Translations under genes and position numbers: made by a program
Origin: an uncultured Flavobacteriaceae bacterium
GTDB lineage: Bacteria; Bacteroidota; Bacteroidia; Flavobacteriales; Flavobacteriaceae
Direction: 5' to 3'
Length of the DNA stretch: 64,000 nt
Assembly (NCBI GenBank): GCA_947500435.1
Contig: CANMRV010000004.1
Span: 434,001 to 498,000 of the forward strand
Notes under the pieces: generated by a model
Seen by the model: the letters and a program-made list of their open reading frames with translations, nothing else
Told to the model about the DNA's origin: nothing
Database searches by the model: none
Shown: in pieces, positions 17,799-26,675 of the stretch
Position numbering within the stretch: the stretch's first letter is position 1
Layout: the number at the start of each line of letters is the position of its first letter

Positions 17799-18536
17799 TT
17801 ATTCTTTCACAATAAGCCTTGGAACACTTTCTAGATTCCAGTCAATTACCAATCCTCCTGCCAGAGATTCGGTAATTTCCTTTCCATACAGTACTTCACA
17901 TAAGTAAAGTGCCGCTTCAAAACTTTTGGCACCACCTGCGGAGGTAATATACTTCTCATCATGAACAAACAACACGCTATCTTTTACATTTAAATTGGGA
18001 AACATTTTTTGGTATGTTGCAATATCGCTTGGAAAAGTAGTAGATGCCACATTGTTTAGAATGCCTGCTTTTGCTAAAACAAAGGCTCCATCACAATGAC
18101 TGGTCATATACAAAGCTGTTTTATCAACTTTTTTCACAAAGTTTATCATAACAGAATCTTTCAAATCGGTATCCAAATGATGCTCGGCACTTGGAACTAC
18201 CAAAATGTCAATATTAGGAATTGAATCTTTAGTATAGTCAAAATCAGGCAAAATCCGAACCCCTTCAAATGTGGTGATAGGCTCTAAGGTATTGGCCACG
18301 GTAAAGGTGTTCATGGCTTTTATGTTTTTTCGATATTGGGTATGTTGAAAAATATCAAAAGGTGCCGTGAATTCCGTGTTAAAGGTGCCGTCCATTATTA
18401 AAAAGGCAACGTTGTATCTGTCTGCTTTTATTTCAGGAAAAATTCTTTTTTCGGATGTGCTTACGTTTTCTTTTGTGGCCTGATTACAAGAAATAAATAC
18501 AAAACTTAAAGAAAATAGGATGAATAGTTTTTTCAT
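17799..18536 (-). CDS. DJ-1/PfpI-superfamily lipoprotein
   Basis: A 245-residue protein with a lipoprotein signal (lipobox ending at Cys17, FVFISC-NQA), followed by a class-I glutamine-amidotransferase-like fold of the DJ-1/PfpI type. The nucleophile-elbow cysteine is in TSHCDGAFVLAKAGILNN, and the strand-turn NVAFLIMDGTFNTEFTAPFDIF is as in AraC-fused GATase1 regulators. The domain is usually cytoplasmic, so export is unusual. It may be a periplasmic or outer-membrane hydrolase or chaperone. It has no DNA-binding domain. It diverges from the DUF1684 gene. Confidence 0.85.
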   Translation of the reverse strand: MKKLFILFSLSFVFISCNQATKENVSTSEKRIFPEIKADRYNVAFLIMDGTFNTEFTAPFDIFQHTQYRKNIKAMNTFTVANTLEPITTFEGVRILPDFDYTKDSIPNIDILVVPSAEHHLDTDLKDSVMINFVKKVDKTALYMTSHCDGAFVLAKAGILNNVASTTFPSDIATYQKMFPNLNVKDSVLFVHDEKYITSAGGAKSFEAALYLCEVLYGKEITESLAGGLVIDWNLESVPRLIVKE

Positions 18537-18612
18537 GGGATTTAATTAGCTAGTGCAAAGTACAACAGAAACAAAGAAGCGTGAAATACTTTAAATCGTA
18601 TTTTTACTTCAA

Positions 18613-19275
18613 ATGGTACTTATGAAGAATTATACTTTAATCTTGATTCTTTGCGGGATGATTCTTTTACAAGCTTGCAAAGAAAAAAAGAAATATCACG
18701 ATGTTGCTGAGAAAGAAATGGCTTCTATATCAACAGATGCTACCGCTGATATTCTAAAATTTCAAAAGGAATTGAACGAAGAGTTTAAAAACCCTGAAAC
18801 TTCTCCTTTATTAGATAAATATAGAAAGGATTTTGAATCGCTTGATTTTTTTCCGCCAGATACAAATTATGTTATTCAAGCCAAGCTTGTGCGCACACCG
18901 GAAGCACTTCCGTTTATGATGCCTACAACAACAGACCGAAAAACAGAGGAGGTTGTCTATGGAATTGCCCATTTTACTTTAAATGGAGAAGCTAGGCAAT
19001 TGGAAATATATCAAAATAAGGAACTCATGTTGGAAGAGGGGTTCGTAGATTATCTCTTTCTACCGTTTACCGATATGACCAACGAAGAGGAGACTTATGG
19101 AGGAGGTCGCTATATTGATTTAAGAATTCCGGAAGGAGATATAATTACGATAGATTTTAATCGCGCATATAATCCATATTGTGCTTATAATAAAAAGTAT
19201 TCTTGTCCTATAGTTCCATCTGTCAATCATATGGATACGAAAGTATTGGCGGGAGTCAAGGCATTTGAAAAATGA
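18613..19275 (+). CDS. DUF1684 family lipoprotein
   Basis: About 217-220 residues. The second ATG (18622) gives a better signal peptide start (MKNYTLILILC...). A lipobox Cys follows (LLQAC-KEK). The DUF1684 signature is strong: FLPFTDMTNEEETYGGGRYIDL, DFNRAYNPYCAYNKKYSCPI and a terminal VLAGVKAFEK. The family has no established biochemical role. It is probably periplasmic or membrane-anchored, and monocistronic. Confidence 0.9.
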   Translation: MVLMKNYTLILILCGMILLQACKEKKKYHDVAEKEMASISTDATADILKFQKELNEEFKNPETSPLLDKYRKDFESLDFFPPDTNYVIQAKLVRTPEALPFMMPTTTDRKTEEVVYGIAHFTLNGEARQLEIYQNKELMLEEGFVDYLFLPFTDMTNEEETYGGGRYIDLRIPEGDIITIDFNRAYNPYCAYNKKYSCPIVPSVNHMDTKVLAGVKAFEK

Positions 19276-19280
19276 TATGA

Positions 19281-19309
19281 ATAAAAAACCCAGCCCAAAG
19301 GGCTGGGTT
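19281..19309 (-). terminator. Terminator of the porin gene
   Basis: A perfect 10-bp stem (AACCCAGCCC with GGGCTGGGTT) around an AAA loop. On the minus strand it is followed by six T residues. It lies in the convergent gap and mainly serves the leftward porin transcript. Confidence 0.88.
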
Positions 19310-19353
19310 AAACAACTCAACTTAATCAACCAATAATGGAATTGTTTATTGTA

Positions 19354-20448
19354 TTAGAAGGAGTAAATCGCTGCTAGGGCAAATGACGATAAACTATCAG
19401 AAGCAGCACCATCACTATCAACGAAACCATCTGTTAAGTTATCTAGTCTAATTTCTGGCTTTAAGATTAGGTTATCAACTGAATAGCTGCCGGTAAGCGT
19501 GAAAGCTGTAACTGATACATCATCGATATCACCTAGGCCATCAATATCAGCAGTAGTGGCAAAATATTCACCTCTTAGACCAATAGAAAAAGAATCAGAA
19601 GTGGCTATTTGAGGGTATAAAGCTACTCCATAAAAACCACTAGTACCATCTAGAATTGTTCCATCTTCTTGTTCAAATAAAGCATTTGAATTTGTGTTAA
19701 AGGCCGCGTTAATTCCGAAGAAGAAAGAATCAGATAAATCGAAACCACCTGTATAATCAATCTCCGTTCCTAGACCACCGTTTTTACCACTATCATAGTA
19801 GAAGTTTAAATATTGACCGTAGAAGCCTAATTGGGCACCAAGGGAAATTTCACCGGTAGAAGTTACATCATTGGTATCCCATGGATTCATTACACCAACC
19901 ATTAAACTCCAATCATCAGATAAGGTAAAATCAGCTTTAAGACCCATATGTGAGAAAGGTCCGTTTGAGAATAAATAAGAAGTACTATAGTTGAAGTTAG
20001 CCTGTGGAGCAATTACTTCATACCCTAAAAATGTATTGAAACGACCCATTGTTAGGGTAGTACCCTCAGACACGTTCCAGTATACGTAAGCTTGATTGAC
20101 GATACCATCAACGATATCATTACTGAAAGTTGCCCCAGCACCTCTTGGTCCTACAACTAGGTCAAGTACAGCACCGACCTTACCGCCGTCGTAGCTAGCA
20201 ATTAAGTTGCCCATTCCAAGAGCAAAACCTGTTTGATTTGCAAATGCAGTACCTGGATCTTGAGACGCACCACTTTCAGCATCGGCAAAAGCCGTTCTGT
20301 AATACCCATCTACACTACCGCTGAAACTTAATTTTGGCTTTGATTCCTCAGCTTCTTCCTCCTGAGCAAAGGTGCTAACAGTTGCCAAAAGCATTAAAGT
20401 TGATAGAAATATATTTTTTACGAAATTTGTTTTTGTAATCATGTTCAT
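19354..20448 (-). CDS. Outer-membrane porin-like beta-barrel (BBP2-like)
   Basis: 364 residues: a signal peptide (cleavage near residue 29, TFAQ), an acidic spacer (EEEAEESKPKL) and a beta-barrel with alternating amphipathic strands. GSVDGYYRTAF, QAYVYWNVSEGTTLTMGRFNTFLGYEVI and a C-terminal aromatic end (FALAAIYSF) match the putative beta-barrel porin-2 family. It is next to amtB and PII on the same strand, though a terminator and probably its own promoter lie between. The context suggests passage of ammonium or small nitrogen compounds across the outer membrane, which is an inference. Confidence 0.85.
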   Translation of the reverse strand: MNMITKTNFVKNIFLSTLMLLATVSTFAQEEEAEESKPKLSFSGSVDGYYRTAFADAESGASQDPGTAFANQTGFALGMGNLIASYDGGKVGAVLDLVVGPRGAGATFSNDIVDGIVNQAYVYWNVSEGTTLTMGRFNTFLGYEVIAPQANFNYSTSYLFSNGPFSHMGLKADFTLSDDWSLMVGVMNPWDTNDVTSTGEISLGAQLGFYGQYLNFYYDSGKNGGLGTEIDYTGGFDLSDSFFFGINAAFNTNSNALFEQEDGTILDGTSGFYGVALYPQIATSDSFSIGLRGEYFATTADIDGLGDIDDVSVTAFTLTGSYSVDNLILKPEIRLDNLTDGFVDSDGAASDSLSSFALAAIYSF

Positions 20449-20513
20449 AAATTTAGATTTTGAATATCCCTTTGGGATTAAAAGATTTGATGTTGTTTGT
20501 GAAAGGATTATTA

Positions 20514-20543
20514 AAACGGAGCGTTCTGCAAAACGCTCCGTTT
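20514..20543 (-). terminator. Terminator after amtB
   Basis: A 12-bp stem (20514-20525 with 20532-20543) and a 6-nt loop. On the minus strand it is followed by TTTT. It separates amtB from the porin gene. Confidence 0.88.
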
Positions 20544-20556
20544 GCCTTTATTTAAA

Positions 20557-21789
20557 TTAGTCGTTCATAAAGTCGGGGTAGGCATCCATACCATGTTCGT
20601 GAAGGTCAAGACCTTCGATTTCTTCCTCCTTAGAAACTCTTATTCCAGTGATGGCTTTTAAACCTCCTATGATAAGCCCAGAGGTAACTATGCAAAAACC
20701 TCCTATTATCAATACGCCATATAATTGCGTCAAAAATTGACCAGTGCCGGCCATGGAGCCAAAAATACCAACAGCCAAAGTTCCCCAAATACCGCAGATT
20801 AAGTGAACTGCAACAGCACCAACTGGGTCATCAAGTTTTAATTTATCAATTAGAGCTACTCCTAGAACGATAATAATACCAGCTAGTAAGCCAATTATAA
20901 CAGCTTCATTGGGTGACATTAAATCCGCACCTGCTGTAATTCCAACCAAGCCACCTAGAATTCCATTTAAGAACATAGTAAGATCTAGGTTTTTGTATAA
21001 GATATAGGATAAGACCATTGCGGAAACACCACCGGCAGCTGCAGATAAGCAGGTAGTCACTAATACCAAAGATGTTAATTCTGGATCGGCGGATAATACA
21101 GAACCTCCGTTAAAACCGAACCAACCTAACCATAAGATTAATACGCCAGCTGTGGCTAAAGGAATACTGTGACCTGGTATCGCCTTGGGTTTACCATCTT
21201 CACCAAATTTGCCTATTCTTGAACCTAGAAGGTAGATGGCTACTAAAGCTGCCCAACCTCCAACAGAGTGAACTAGAGTAGATCCTGCGAAATCATAGAA
21301 TCCCCATGAGTCTAGGAAGCCGCCACCCCATTTCCAAGCACCTACTATAGGGTATACAAAACCTACGTATAATACGGTGAATATCATAAAGGCACCGATT
21401 TTCATGCGCTCAGCAACTGCTCCAGAAACAATTGTAGCTGCTGTGGCAGCAAACATTCCCTGAAACAAGAAATCTGTCCACCAGGTGTACCCACCGTCAG
21501 CGTAATCTGCGGTCATTCCATTTTCAGGTGCTCCTATACCAAATCCAGCAAAGTCGAAAATTCCTGATGATCCTTCTTCAAACCCAGGGTACATCATGTT
21601 GAAACCCCAAGCGTAATAAAGTAATAGCCCGACTGTAATGATAAAGATATTTTTAAATAATATGTTGATTGTATTTTTTGATCTTGTTAATCCTATTTCT
21701 AAAAATGCAAATCCGGTGTGCATGAAGAATACCAATGCGGTAGCTAACATCATCCATACGTTATTTGCTGTAAATAATCCTGCGTCCAT
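20557..21789 (-). CDS. amtB: Ammonium transporter
   Basis: A 410-residue inner-membrane channel of the Amt/Rh family. It carries the conserved Asp and first pore His in DFAGSTLVHSVGGWAALV, the second pore His in DPVGAVAVHLICGIWGTLAVG, and the family segments RMKIGAFMIF and LGWFGFNGGS. About eleven helices are expected; there is no signal peptide and the first helix starts near residue 8. It sits 26 nt downstream of a PII gene, the standard glnK-amtB arrangement in which PII blocks the channel when nitrogen is plentiful. Confidence 0.97.
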   Translation of the reverse strand: MDAGLFTANNVWMMLATALVFFMHTGFAFLEIGLTRSKNTINILFKNIFIITVGLLLYYAWGFNMMYPGFEEGSSGIFDFAGFGIGAPENGMTADYADGGYTWWTDFLFQGMFAATAATIVSGAVAERMKIGAFMIFTVLYVGFVYPIVGAWKWGGGFLDSWGFYDFAGSTLVHSVGGWAALVAIYLLGSRIGKFGEDGKPKAIPGHSIPLATAGVLILWLGWFGFNGGSVLSADPELTSLVLVTTCLSAAAGGVSAMVLSYILYKNLDLTMFLNGILGGLVGITAGADLMSPNEAVIIGLLAGIIIVLGVALIDKLKLDDPVGAVAVHLICGIWGTLAVGIFGSMAGTGQFLTQLYGVLIIGGFCIVTSGLIIGGLKAITGIRVSKEEEIEGLDLHEHGMDAYPDFMND

Positions 21790-21815
21790 TTTCTTAAAAG
21801 TTTAGTGGGTTGTTT

Positions 21816-22154
21816 TTAGTTGATTCCGGCCTGTCCGTTTTCCTTGGTTCGTATTCTGTAAGCCTCTTTGACCTCTGAGACGAAAATTTTACCATCCCCG
21901 ACATTTCCGGTATAGGCTGATTCTAGAATACAGTTTACAGTTCGTTCTAAAAATTCATCAGATACTACAATGGACAAATAACGTCGCTGAATATCGGTTG
22001 TACTATAAGATATGCCTCGGTAGACATGACCTTGTTTTTCGTTTCCTACTCCAGTTACATCCCAGTAGCTGAAGAAATTAACTTCGATTTCGTGCAAGGC
22101 CTTTTTGACCTCGTCGAATTTCGATTTTCTAATGATTGCTTCAATTTGTTTCAT
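21816..22154 (-). CDS. glnK: PII nitrogen-regulatory protein (GlnK-like)
   Basis: A 112-residue trimeric signal protein that senses ATP/ADP/2-oxoglutarate and gates AmtB. It keeps the T-loop with a Tyr in RGISYSTTD aligned with the uridylylation Tyr51 of enteric GlnB/GlnK. The second-half motif TGNVGDGKIFVSEVKEAYRIRT is the PII C-terminal signature. A slightly rearranged T-loop (GNEKQGHVYRG) fits Bacteroidota PII proteins. It is the first gene of the operon with amtB. Confidence 0.96.
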   Translation of the reverse strand: MKQIEAIIRKSKFDEVKKALHEIEVNFFSYWDVTGVGNEKQGHVYRGISYSTTDIQRRYLSIVVSDEFLERTVNCILESAYTGNVGDGKIFVSEVKEAYRIRTKENGQAGIN

Positions 22155-22183
22155 AATAATTCTAATAGTATTAGTTGATGCGC

Positions 22184-22228
22184 CAAATGTATGTTAAAAT
22201 AATTAACACCCCTAGTTTTTGGGGGGTG
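22184..22228 (-). promoter_or_regulatory. Promoter and inverted repeat upstream of glnK-amtB
   Basis: On the minus strand TACATTTG (plus 22184-22191) is a good Bacteroidota -7 box, about 30 bp before the glnK start codon. Just upstream is a CACCCC/GGGGTG inverted repeat (22207-22212 and 22223-22228) in place of a clear -33 box. It could be an activator site for nitrogen control or a terminator for opposing transcription. Confidence 0.6.
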
Positions 22229-22451
22229 CTTGTTTTATTTTTATATGAATGATAAAATTGACCCTTATATTTTGAGGGTATGATGATTTAAAACAGGAAA
22301 ATTGAATATTTAACTTGATGTGGAAGTCGAAAGGAGGAAGAATATTGAATTAAAGAAGGTGTTTAGACCATTTCTTTGAGGATAGCTCAAAAAGGAGTGC
22401 TGAAGTATGAGTTTCATTAAAAGGCAAGAAAATGCTTGTAACCTATTGTAT

Positions 22452-22823
22452 CTATAGCATTTTGGAGACCCAAAGGCCCAAGGCAATAGCAATTACACCA
22501 ATAACAATACTGGTGATGGTGTAGATGGAAAAGTGCATTAATTCACCTGCTTTGAGCAAGGAATGTTTTTCGAAAGCAAAAGTTGAAAAAGTGGTGAAGC
22601 CACCGCAGAAACCGGTAGATAACAATAAGGTCTGGTTTTGCGTGAGATAATCGCTTTTTAGGGAGAATCCTAAAATGATACCTATAAGTAGGCATCCGAT
22701 AATATTTACAAGGAAAGTGCCTAGAAAAAAGTGTTGAAAGTAGGAATTGAAATTTTTAGAGATGATGAAGCGAAGTATGCTTCCAAAGCCTCCGCCAAAA
22801 AATACCAGTAACAATTGCTTCAT
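22452..22823 (-). CDS. crcB: Fluoride channel Fluc/CrcB
   Basis: A 123-residue, four-helix membrane protein that exports fluoride as a dual-topology dimer. Family motifs: GGGFGSILRF in helix 1, GTFLVNIIGCLLIG in helix 2, and GFCGGFTTFSTFAFE with the pore Phe/Thr/Ser residues in helix 3. The 17-bp gap to the upstream gene leaves no room for a fluoride riboswitch. It is probably co-transcribed with the small membrane protein at 22841. Confidence 0.95.
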   Translation of the reverse strand: MKQLLLVFFGGGFGSILRFIISKNFNSYFQHFFLGTFLVNIIGCLLIGIILGFSLKSDYLTQNQTLLLSTGFCGGFTTFSTFAFEKHSLLKAGELMHFSIYTITSIVIGVIAIALGLWVSKML

Positions 22824-22840
22824 ACCCTAAAGGTATAAAA

Positions 22841-23020
22841 CTAAACTGCTTTCTTATACTTCGAAGAAATTAAATCGATTGGGTGAATCTCAGATATTGG
22901 AGTTTTAGAATTTCCTGGAGATGGTTTCTTTGCCTTTTGGTTTGTACCACTTAGGCTGAAAAACATCATTACCGCATTTACTCCAAGAATGATAAAAAGT
23001 ATAGTAAAAAAAGTTGTCAT
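22841..23020 (-). CDS. Small single-span membrane protein
   Basis: The ATG at 23018-23020 gives a 59-residue protein (MTTFFTILFIILGVNAVMMFF...) with one N-terminal hydrophobic helix and a basic, Pro/Lys-rich cytoplasmic tail. A longer reading from 23080 adds an unlikely polar leader. It lies 17 bp upstream of crcB on the same strand. Function unknown. Confidence 0.65.
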   Translation of the reverse strand: MTTFFTILFIILGVNAVMMFFSLSGTNQKAKKPSPGNSKTPISEIHPIDLISSKYKKAV

Positions 23021-23134
23021 TTGTTGCCCCTTATGGATGAATAACGCAAAATTACGTTGTTTGGTATATAATACGTTCAAAAAGATGAAATAGTCTTCGA
23101 AAATGTAAGTTTTATCGTATGCTTAGAAAAACAG

Positions 23135-23323
23135 TTAATTTTTAAGCAAATACTTAATTATGAAGAGAAGTATTAGGAAGATTAGGAAAGTAAGGGCTAC
23201 CCATTTGACACCTTTATAATTACTAAGGTGTAATTTTTTGTCTTTTTGATAGGAAAAAATAATTATCGCTGCAAAAACGAGAACAAAAAGGGCTGCGAAA
23301 ATTAATTGTCCAGAGCTGAACAT
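23135..23323 (-). CDS. Small two-span membrane protein
   Basis: 62 residues with two hydrophobic helices (about 6-24 and 42-58) separated by a short charged loop (SYQKDKKLHLSNYKGVK). It is typical of short flavobacterial membrane proteins of unknown function. It diverges from the MazG-like gene and is read in the same direction as the crcB pair, 114 bp upstream of it. Confidence 0.65.
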   Translation of the reverse strand: MFSSGQLIFAALFVLVFAAIIIFSYQKDKKLHLSNYKGVKWVALTFLIFLILLFIIKYLLKN

Positions 23324-23365
23324 ATTTTATATTTTTACGCAAAGCTAACTCAAAAACCAATAGCA

Positions 23366-23752
23366 ATGCAAGACAAGATAAATGCGGTAAAAGAATTCCA
23401 TACTTCATTCGGATTAGGATATTCCGAAACGATGAAAGCAAACCTTGGGAAAAGTAAAAACCTTCTCCGGTTTAATTTGATGGATGAGGAGAATAAAGAA
23501 TACTTTGAGGCTGCGCAAGACAACGATATTATTGAGGTGGCAGATGCCTTGGGTGATATGCTGTATATCTTGTGCGGAACAATTATCGAGCATGGAATGC
23601 AGTATAAAATTGAAGAAGTCTTTAATGAAATACAACGTAGCAACATGAGTAAGCTAGGTGCTAACGGAAAACCTATTTATAGGGAAGATGGCAAAGTGTT
23701 AAAAGGTCCAAACTACTTCAAACCAAATATTAAAGAGATTTTGGGGCGCTAG
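23366..23752 (+). CDS. MazG-like / PRA-PH-superfamily nucleotide pyrophosphohydrolase
   Basis: 128 residues from the ATG at 23366; an upstream GTG-type reading from 23306 runs through a promoter-like region and is less likely. It has the all-alpha NTP pyrophosphohydrolase metal motif, with acidic clusters DEENKEYFEA and EVADALGDMLYIL matching the E-x-x-E...E-x-x-D pattern. It probably cleaves a nucleoside triphosphate or related compound for pool cleaning. The C-terminal NGKPIYREDGKVLKGPNYFKP is characteristic of this phosphoribosyl-ATP-pyrophosphohydrolase-like subgroup. It abuts the convergent amidase with no gap. Confidence 0.85.
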   Translation: MQDKINAVKEFHTSFGLGYSETMKANLGKSKNLLRFNLMDEENKEYFEAAQDNDIIEVADALGDMLYILCGTIIEHGMQYKIEEVFNEIQRSNMSKLGANGKPIYREDGKVLKGPNYFKPNIKEILGR

Positions 23753-25246
23753 TTATTCCGCAGAAGTTATCAACTTTGGACGCTTGCTCAAATGAGTTGT
23801 AATTTGCTCATAAGCCAAAGCAAACTCTAAAACTCTTTTGTCATCACCGAATTTCCCCATGATTTGCATGCCCATTGGACGTTCTTTAGCATCGAATCCG
23901 ACGGGGATGTTTACTACAGGAATGCCACCAAGACTTCCTAGTATAACAACTTCCATCCAGCGATGATAGGTGTCCATGGTTCTCCCATCGATTTCTTGTG
24001 GCCAGTGGGTTTCTTTGGAAAACGGAAATACTTGCGCTGTTGGCAGAACTAGAAAGTCATATGTTTCGAATAATCTATCTATTGTAGCATTCCAATCTCT
24101 TCGTATTCTTTTGGCATTTGAAATATCTTCTTCGCTTAAGATTAGGCTTTGTTCAATTTCCCAAATCAATTCAGGTTTTAGCAGTTTTCTATTTACAGGG
24201 TCTTCATAATATTCCATCATATTTGTGCGACCGGAATGACGTAGGGTCGTCCAACTCTGCCATAAATCTGATAAAGAAAAATCCGGTTTTACTGGTTCAA
24301 CTTTTGCTCCAGCATCTGAAACCTTGTTCAAACTGGACTCACAGAGCTCAAGTATTCCCGACTCCATGGCGAGATAGTTGTCAAGATTGCCCATCCAACC
24401 CAATTTGATGTCTTTAAGGTTTAAGGGATTTAAATCTCCAAAAACAGGATTTATAGCCATCGTCTGTAATAATCGAATGGTGTCTCTGGTATCGCGACCC
24501 ATTGGTCCTGAAGTCCATAGCAAGCGATCTTCTGCGTCACCATCTTCCATGACAACGGTAGTACTTGGTCTAAAACCAATTACATTATTAAATGCCCCTG
24601 GATTTCGTAAAGAACCCATCATATCGCCACCATCTGCCGCTGGTAACATATGCGTTCCTAATCCGCAAGCCGCACCTCCGCTGCTTCCGCCAGAAGTCAA
24701 TTTAGGATTGTAGGCACTACCAGTTGCACCGAATACAGGATTATAACATTGCGACCCCAATCCAAATTCTGGGGTATTGGTCTTACCTATAAAAATAGCA
24801 CCTTGATTTCGAATTTTAGTAACCAAAAAACCATCTTCCTCAGCAATTCTATTTCTAAACATTGGTGAACCACTTGTGAATGGAAGTCCTTTTACGGGCG
24901 CTAAATCTTTAATGGCATGTGGCATACCATGCATCCATCCCCAATATTCATTTATTGCTAAAGCTTGATCGGCAAGTTTGGCTTGTTTCAATAATTTATC
25001 TTCATTAACCCTACTGACAATAGCGTTGTACATGGGATTATATAAATCTATTCGTTTTAGATAGGCTTGCATCACTTCCAAACAGCTAATTTGTTTTTCT
25101 CGTATGGCTACTGAAAGGTCTGAAGCACTCAGGGAGGTGATGTCAGATGGTAAATTGCCTACAAATAAACCGTGGGAATATGAAAAGGGAGTAGAAAGTA
25201 GTGTTGCAAAAGCAGCTGTATTCTTTAAAAACTTTCGTCGATGCAT
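23753..25246 (-). CDS. Amidase-signature enzyme with Tat-like signal
   Basis: 497 residues. The N-terminus MHRRKFLKNTAAFATLL looks like a twin-arginine signal, so the enzyme is probably exported folded. The amidase-signature fold follows with Lys in HAIKDLAPVKG, the TSGGSSGGAA loop and the second Ser region DGGDMMGSLRNPGAF, giving a Ser-cisSer-Lys triad. It hydrolyses an amide; the substrate is unknown. It is not the GatA subunit, because there is no gatB/C context and it has an export signal. Confidence 0.92.
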   Translation of the reverse strand: MHRRKFLKNTAAFATLLSTPFSYSHGLFVGNLPSDITSLSASDLSVAIREKQISCLEVMQAYLKRIDLYNPMYNAIVSRVNEDKLLKQAKLADQALAINEYWGWMHGMPHAIKDLAPVKGLPFTSGSPMFRNRIAEEDGFLVTKIRNQGAIFIGKTNTPEFGLGSQCYNPVFGATGSAYNPKLTSGGSSGGAACGLGTHMLPAADGGDMMGSLRNPGAFNNVIGFRPSTTVVMEDGDAEDRLLWTSGPMGRDTRDTIRLLQTMAINPVFGDLNPLNLKDIKLGWMGNLDNYLAMESGILELCESSLNKVSDAGAKVEPVKPDFSLSDLWQSWTTLRHSGRTNMMEYYEDPVNRKLLKPELIWEIEQSLILSEEDISNAKRIRRDWNATIDRLFETYDFLVLPTAQVFPFSKETHWPQEIDGRTMDTYHRWMEVVILGSLGGIPVVNIPVGFDAKERPMGMQIMGKFGDDKRVLEFALAYEQITTHLSKRPKLITSAE

Positions 25247-25501
25247 CTTTGAATATTAGCTTGAAGATAATTTTTGACACATTTTTGCTCTAGACCAGCT
25301 TATAATAACCGCTAAGGTATATCTGAATATTGAATTCATAATAAGTGAAAAGGCTTTCAATCTGGTTTCAGAAGTCTATATGACAATCTCAAGATAAGCA
25401 ATTCTTGAGGTAATCTGGTAAAAGTAGATTATACTTTTTTTAGGTGAATTTGCCTTGCGGTCAAAGGTATAAACTTGAATTATAAATGCATATGAAATGG
25501 A

Positions 25502-26569
25502 TTAAACCTTAAACCGCCACCCAAAAGGATCTTCAGAAAGATTGTACTGAATATCAGTAATCCGTTTTTTAAACATTGCTGCATAACTATTTTCTAACTC
25601 AGGTAGGTCATAATCGTTATCTCTATACCCGAAAGTTGAGATAGGTGAAATTACCGCCGCTGTGCCAGCACCGAACATTTCTTTAAGGCTTCCGTCTTTT
25701 GCTGCCGCTACAACTTCGGAAACAGTAATGGTTCGAACTTCGGTTTTGATGCCTTCAGCTTTGGCGATTTCTAAAACACTTTTGCGTGTGATTCCGTCCA
25801 AGATGCGGTCACTGGTTGGGCCTGTTATCAAAGTATCGCCAATGCGAACAAAGATGTTCATGGCACCAGCTTCCTCTATGTTTTCGTGTTTGTGGTCGTC
25901 CGTCCAAATGACTTGGTGGTATCCTTTAGCTTTTGCCAATTGTGTTGGGTGAAATTGACCGGCATAGTTTCCACCTGTCTTTGCATAACCTACACCACCA
26001 TTAGCAGAACGCGAATATTTTTCTTCAATCAATACTTTTACTTGTCCGGCAAAATAAGGTCCTGATGGTGCCAAGCATATCATAAACTTGTAGGCATCTG
26101 CTGGCGAGGCGTGAAAGCCTTCGCCTGATGCAAACATAAAGGGACGGATGTACATCGCACTTCCTTCCGTTTGCGGAATCCAAGCTTTATCTAATTCTAA
26201 AAGGGTTTTTAGACCTTCCATAAAATGCTCTTCCGGCAATTCAGGCATAGACATTCGACTCGCTGAAATATTAAATCGCCTGTGATTGTCAGAAGGGCGA
26301 AAAAGGAAAACATCATTATTTTCATCCTTGTAGGCCTTCATACCCTCAAAAATGGATTGTCCATAATGAAAAATCTTGGCAGAGGGCATTAAACTCACAG
26401 GTCCGTAGGGCACAATTTTCGGAGTTTCCCAAGCACCATTTCGGTAATCACAGACCAGCATATGGTCAGAGAATACGCTTCCGAAAGCTAGATTATCAAA
26501 ATCAACTTGCGCTATTTTAGAGCTTTGCGCTTTTTCAATGCTGATGGCATTCTTGGTGATACTTTCCAT
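25502..26569 (-). CDS. ilvE: Branched-chain amino acid aminotransferase
   Basis: A 355-residue PLP enzyme of fold type IV interconverting Val/Leu/Ile and their 2-oxo acids. The PLP-binding Lys lies in GVGYAKTGGNYAG. Other conserved parts are YGQSIFEGMKAY, the VLIEEKYSRSANGGVG segment, NIEEAGAMNIF and GITRKSVLEIA. Its length and sequence fit the longer, eukaryote-like BCAT class used by Bacteroidota. It diverges from the DUF4920 gene. Confidence 0.96.
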   Translation of the reverse strand: MESITKNAISIEKAQSSKIAQVDFDNLAFGSVFSDHMLVCDYRNGAWETPKIVPYGPVSLMPSAKIFHYGQSIFEGMKAYKDENNDVFLFRPSDNHRRFNISASRMSMPELPEEHFMEGLKTLLELDKAWIPQTEGSAMYIRPFMFASGEGFHASPADAYKFMICLAPSGPYFAGQVKVLIEEKYSRSANGGVGYAKTGGNYAGQFHPTQLAKAKGYHQVIWTDDHKHENIEEAGAMNIFVRIGDTLITGPTSDRILDGITRKSVLEIAKAEGIKTEVRTITVSEVVAAAKDGSLKEMFGAGTAAVISPISTFGYRDNDYDLPELENSYAAMFKKRITDIQYNLSEDPFGWRFKV

Positions 26570-26675
26570 TTTGAATTATATTTGAAGAATAAAATTAATT
26601 AAATATCTCAAATTGCACCGGCTTTTTAAGTTTAAAATGACCAATTTTACGGAAGTCTTTCAAATACTGAATATT

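Noticed and set aside
22824..22840. Fluoride riboswitch upstream of crcB
   Set aside because: Only 17 bp separate crcB from the preceding gene, too short for the aptamer, and no aptamer-like sequence was seen.
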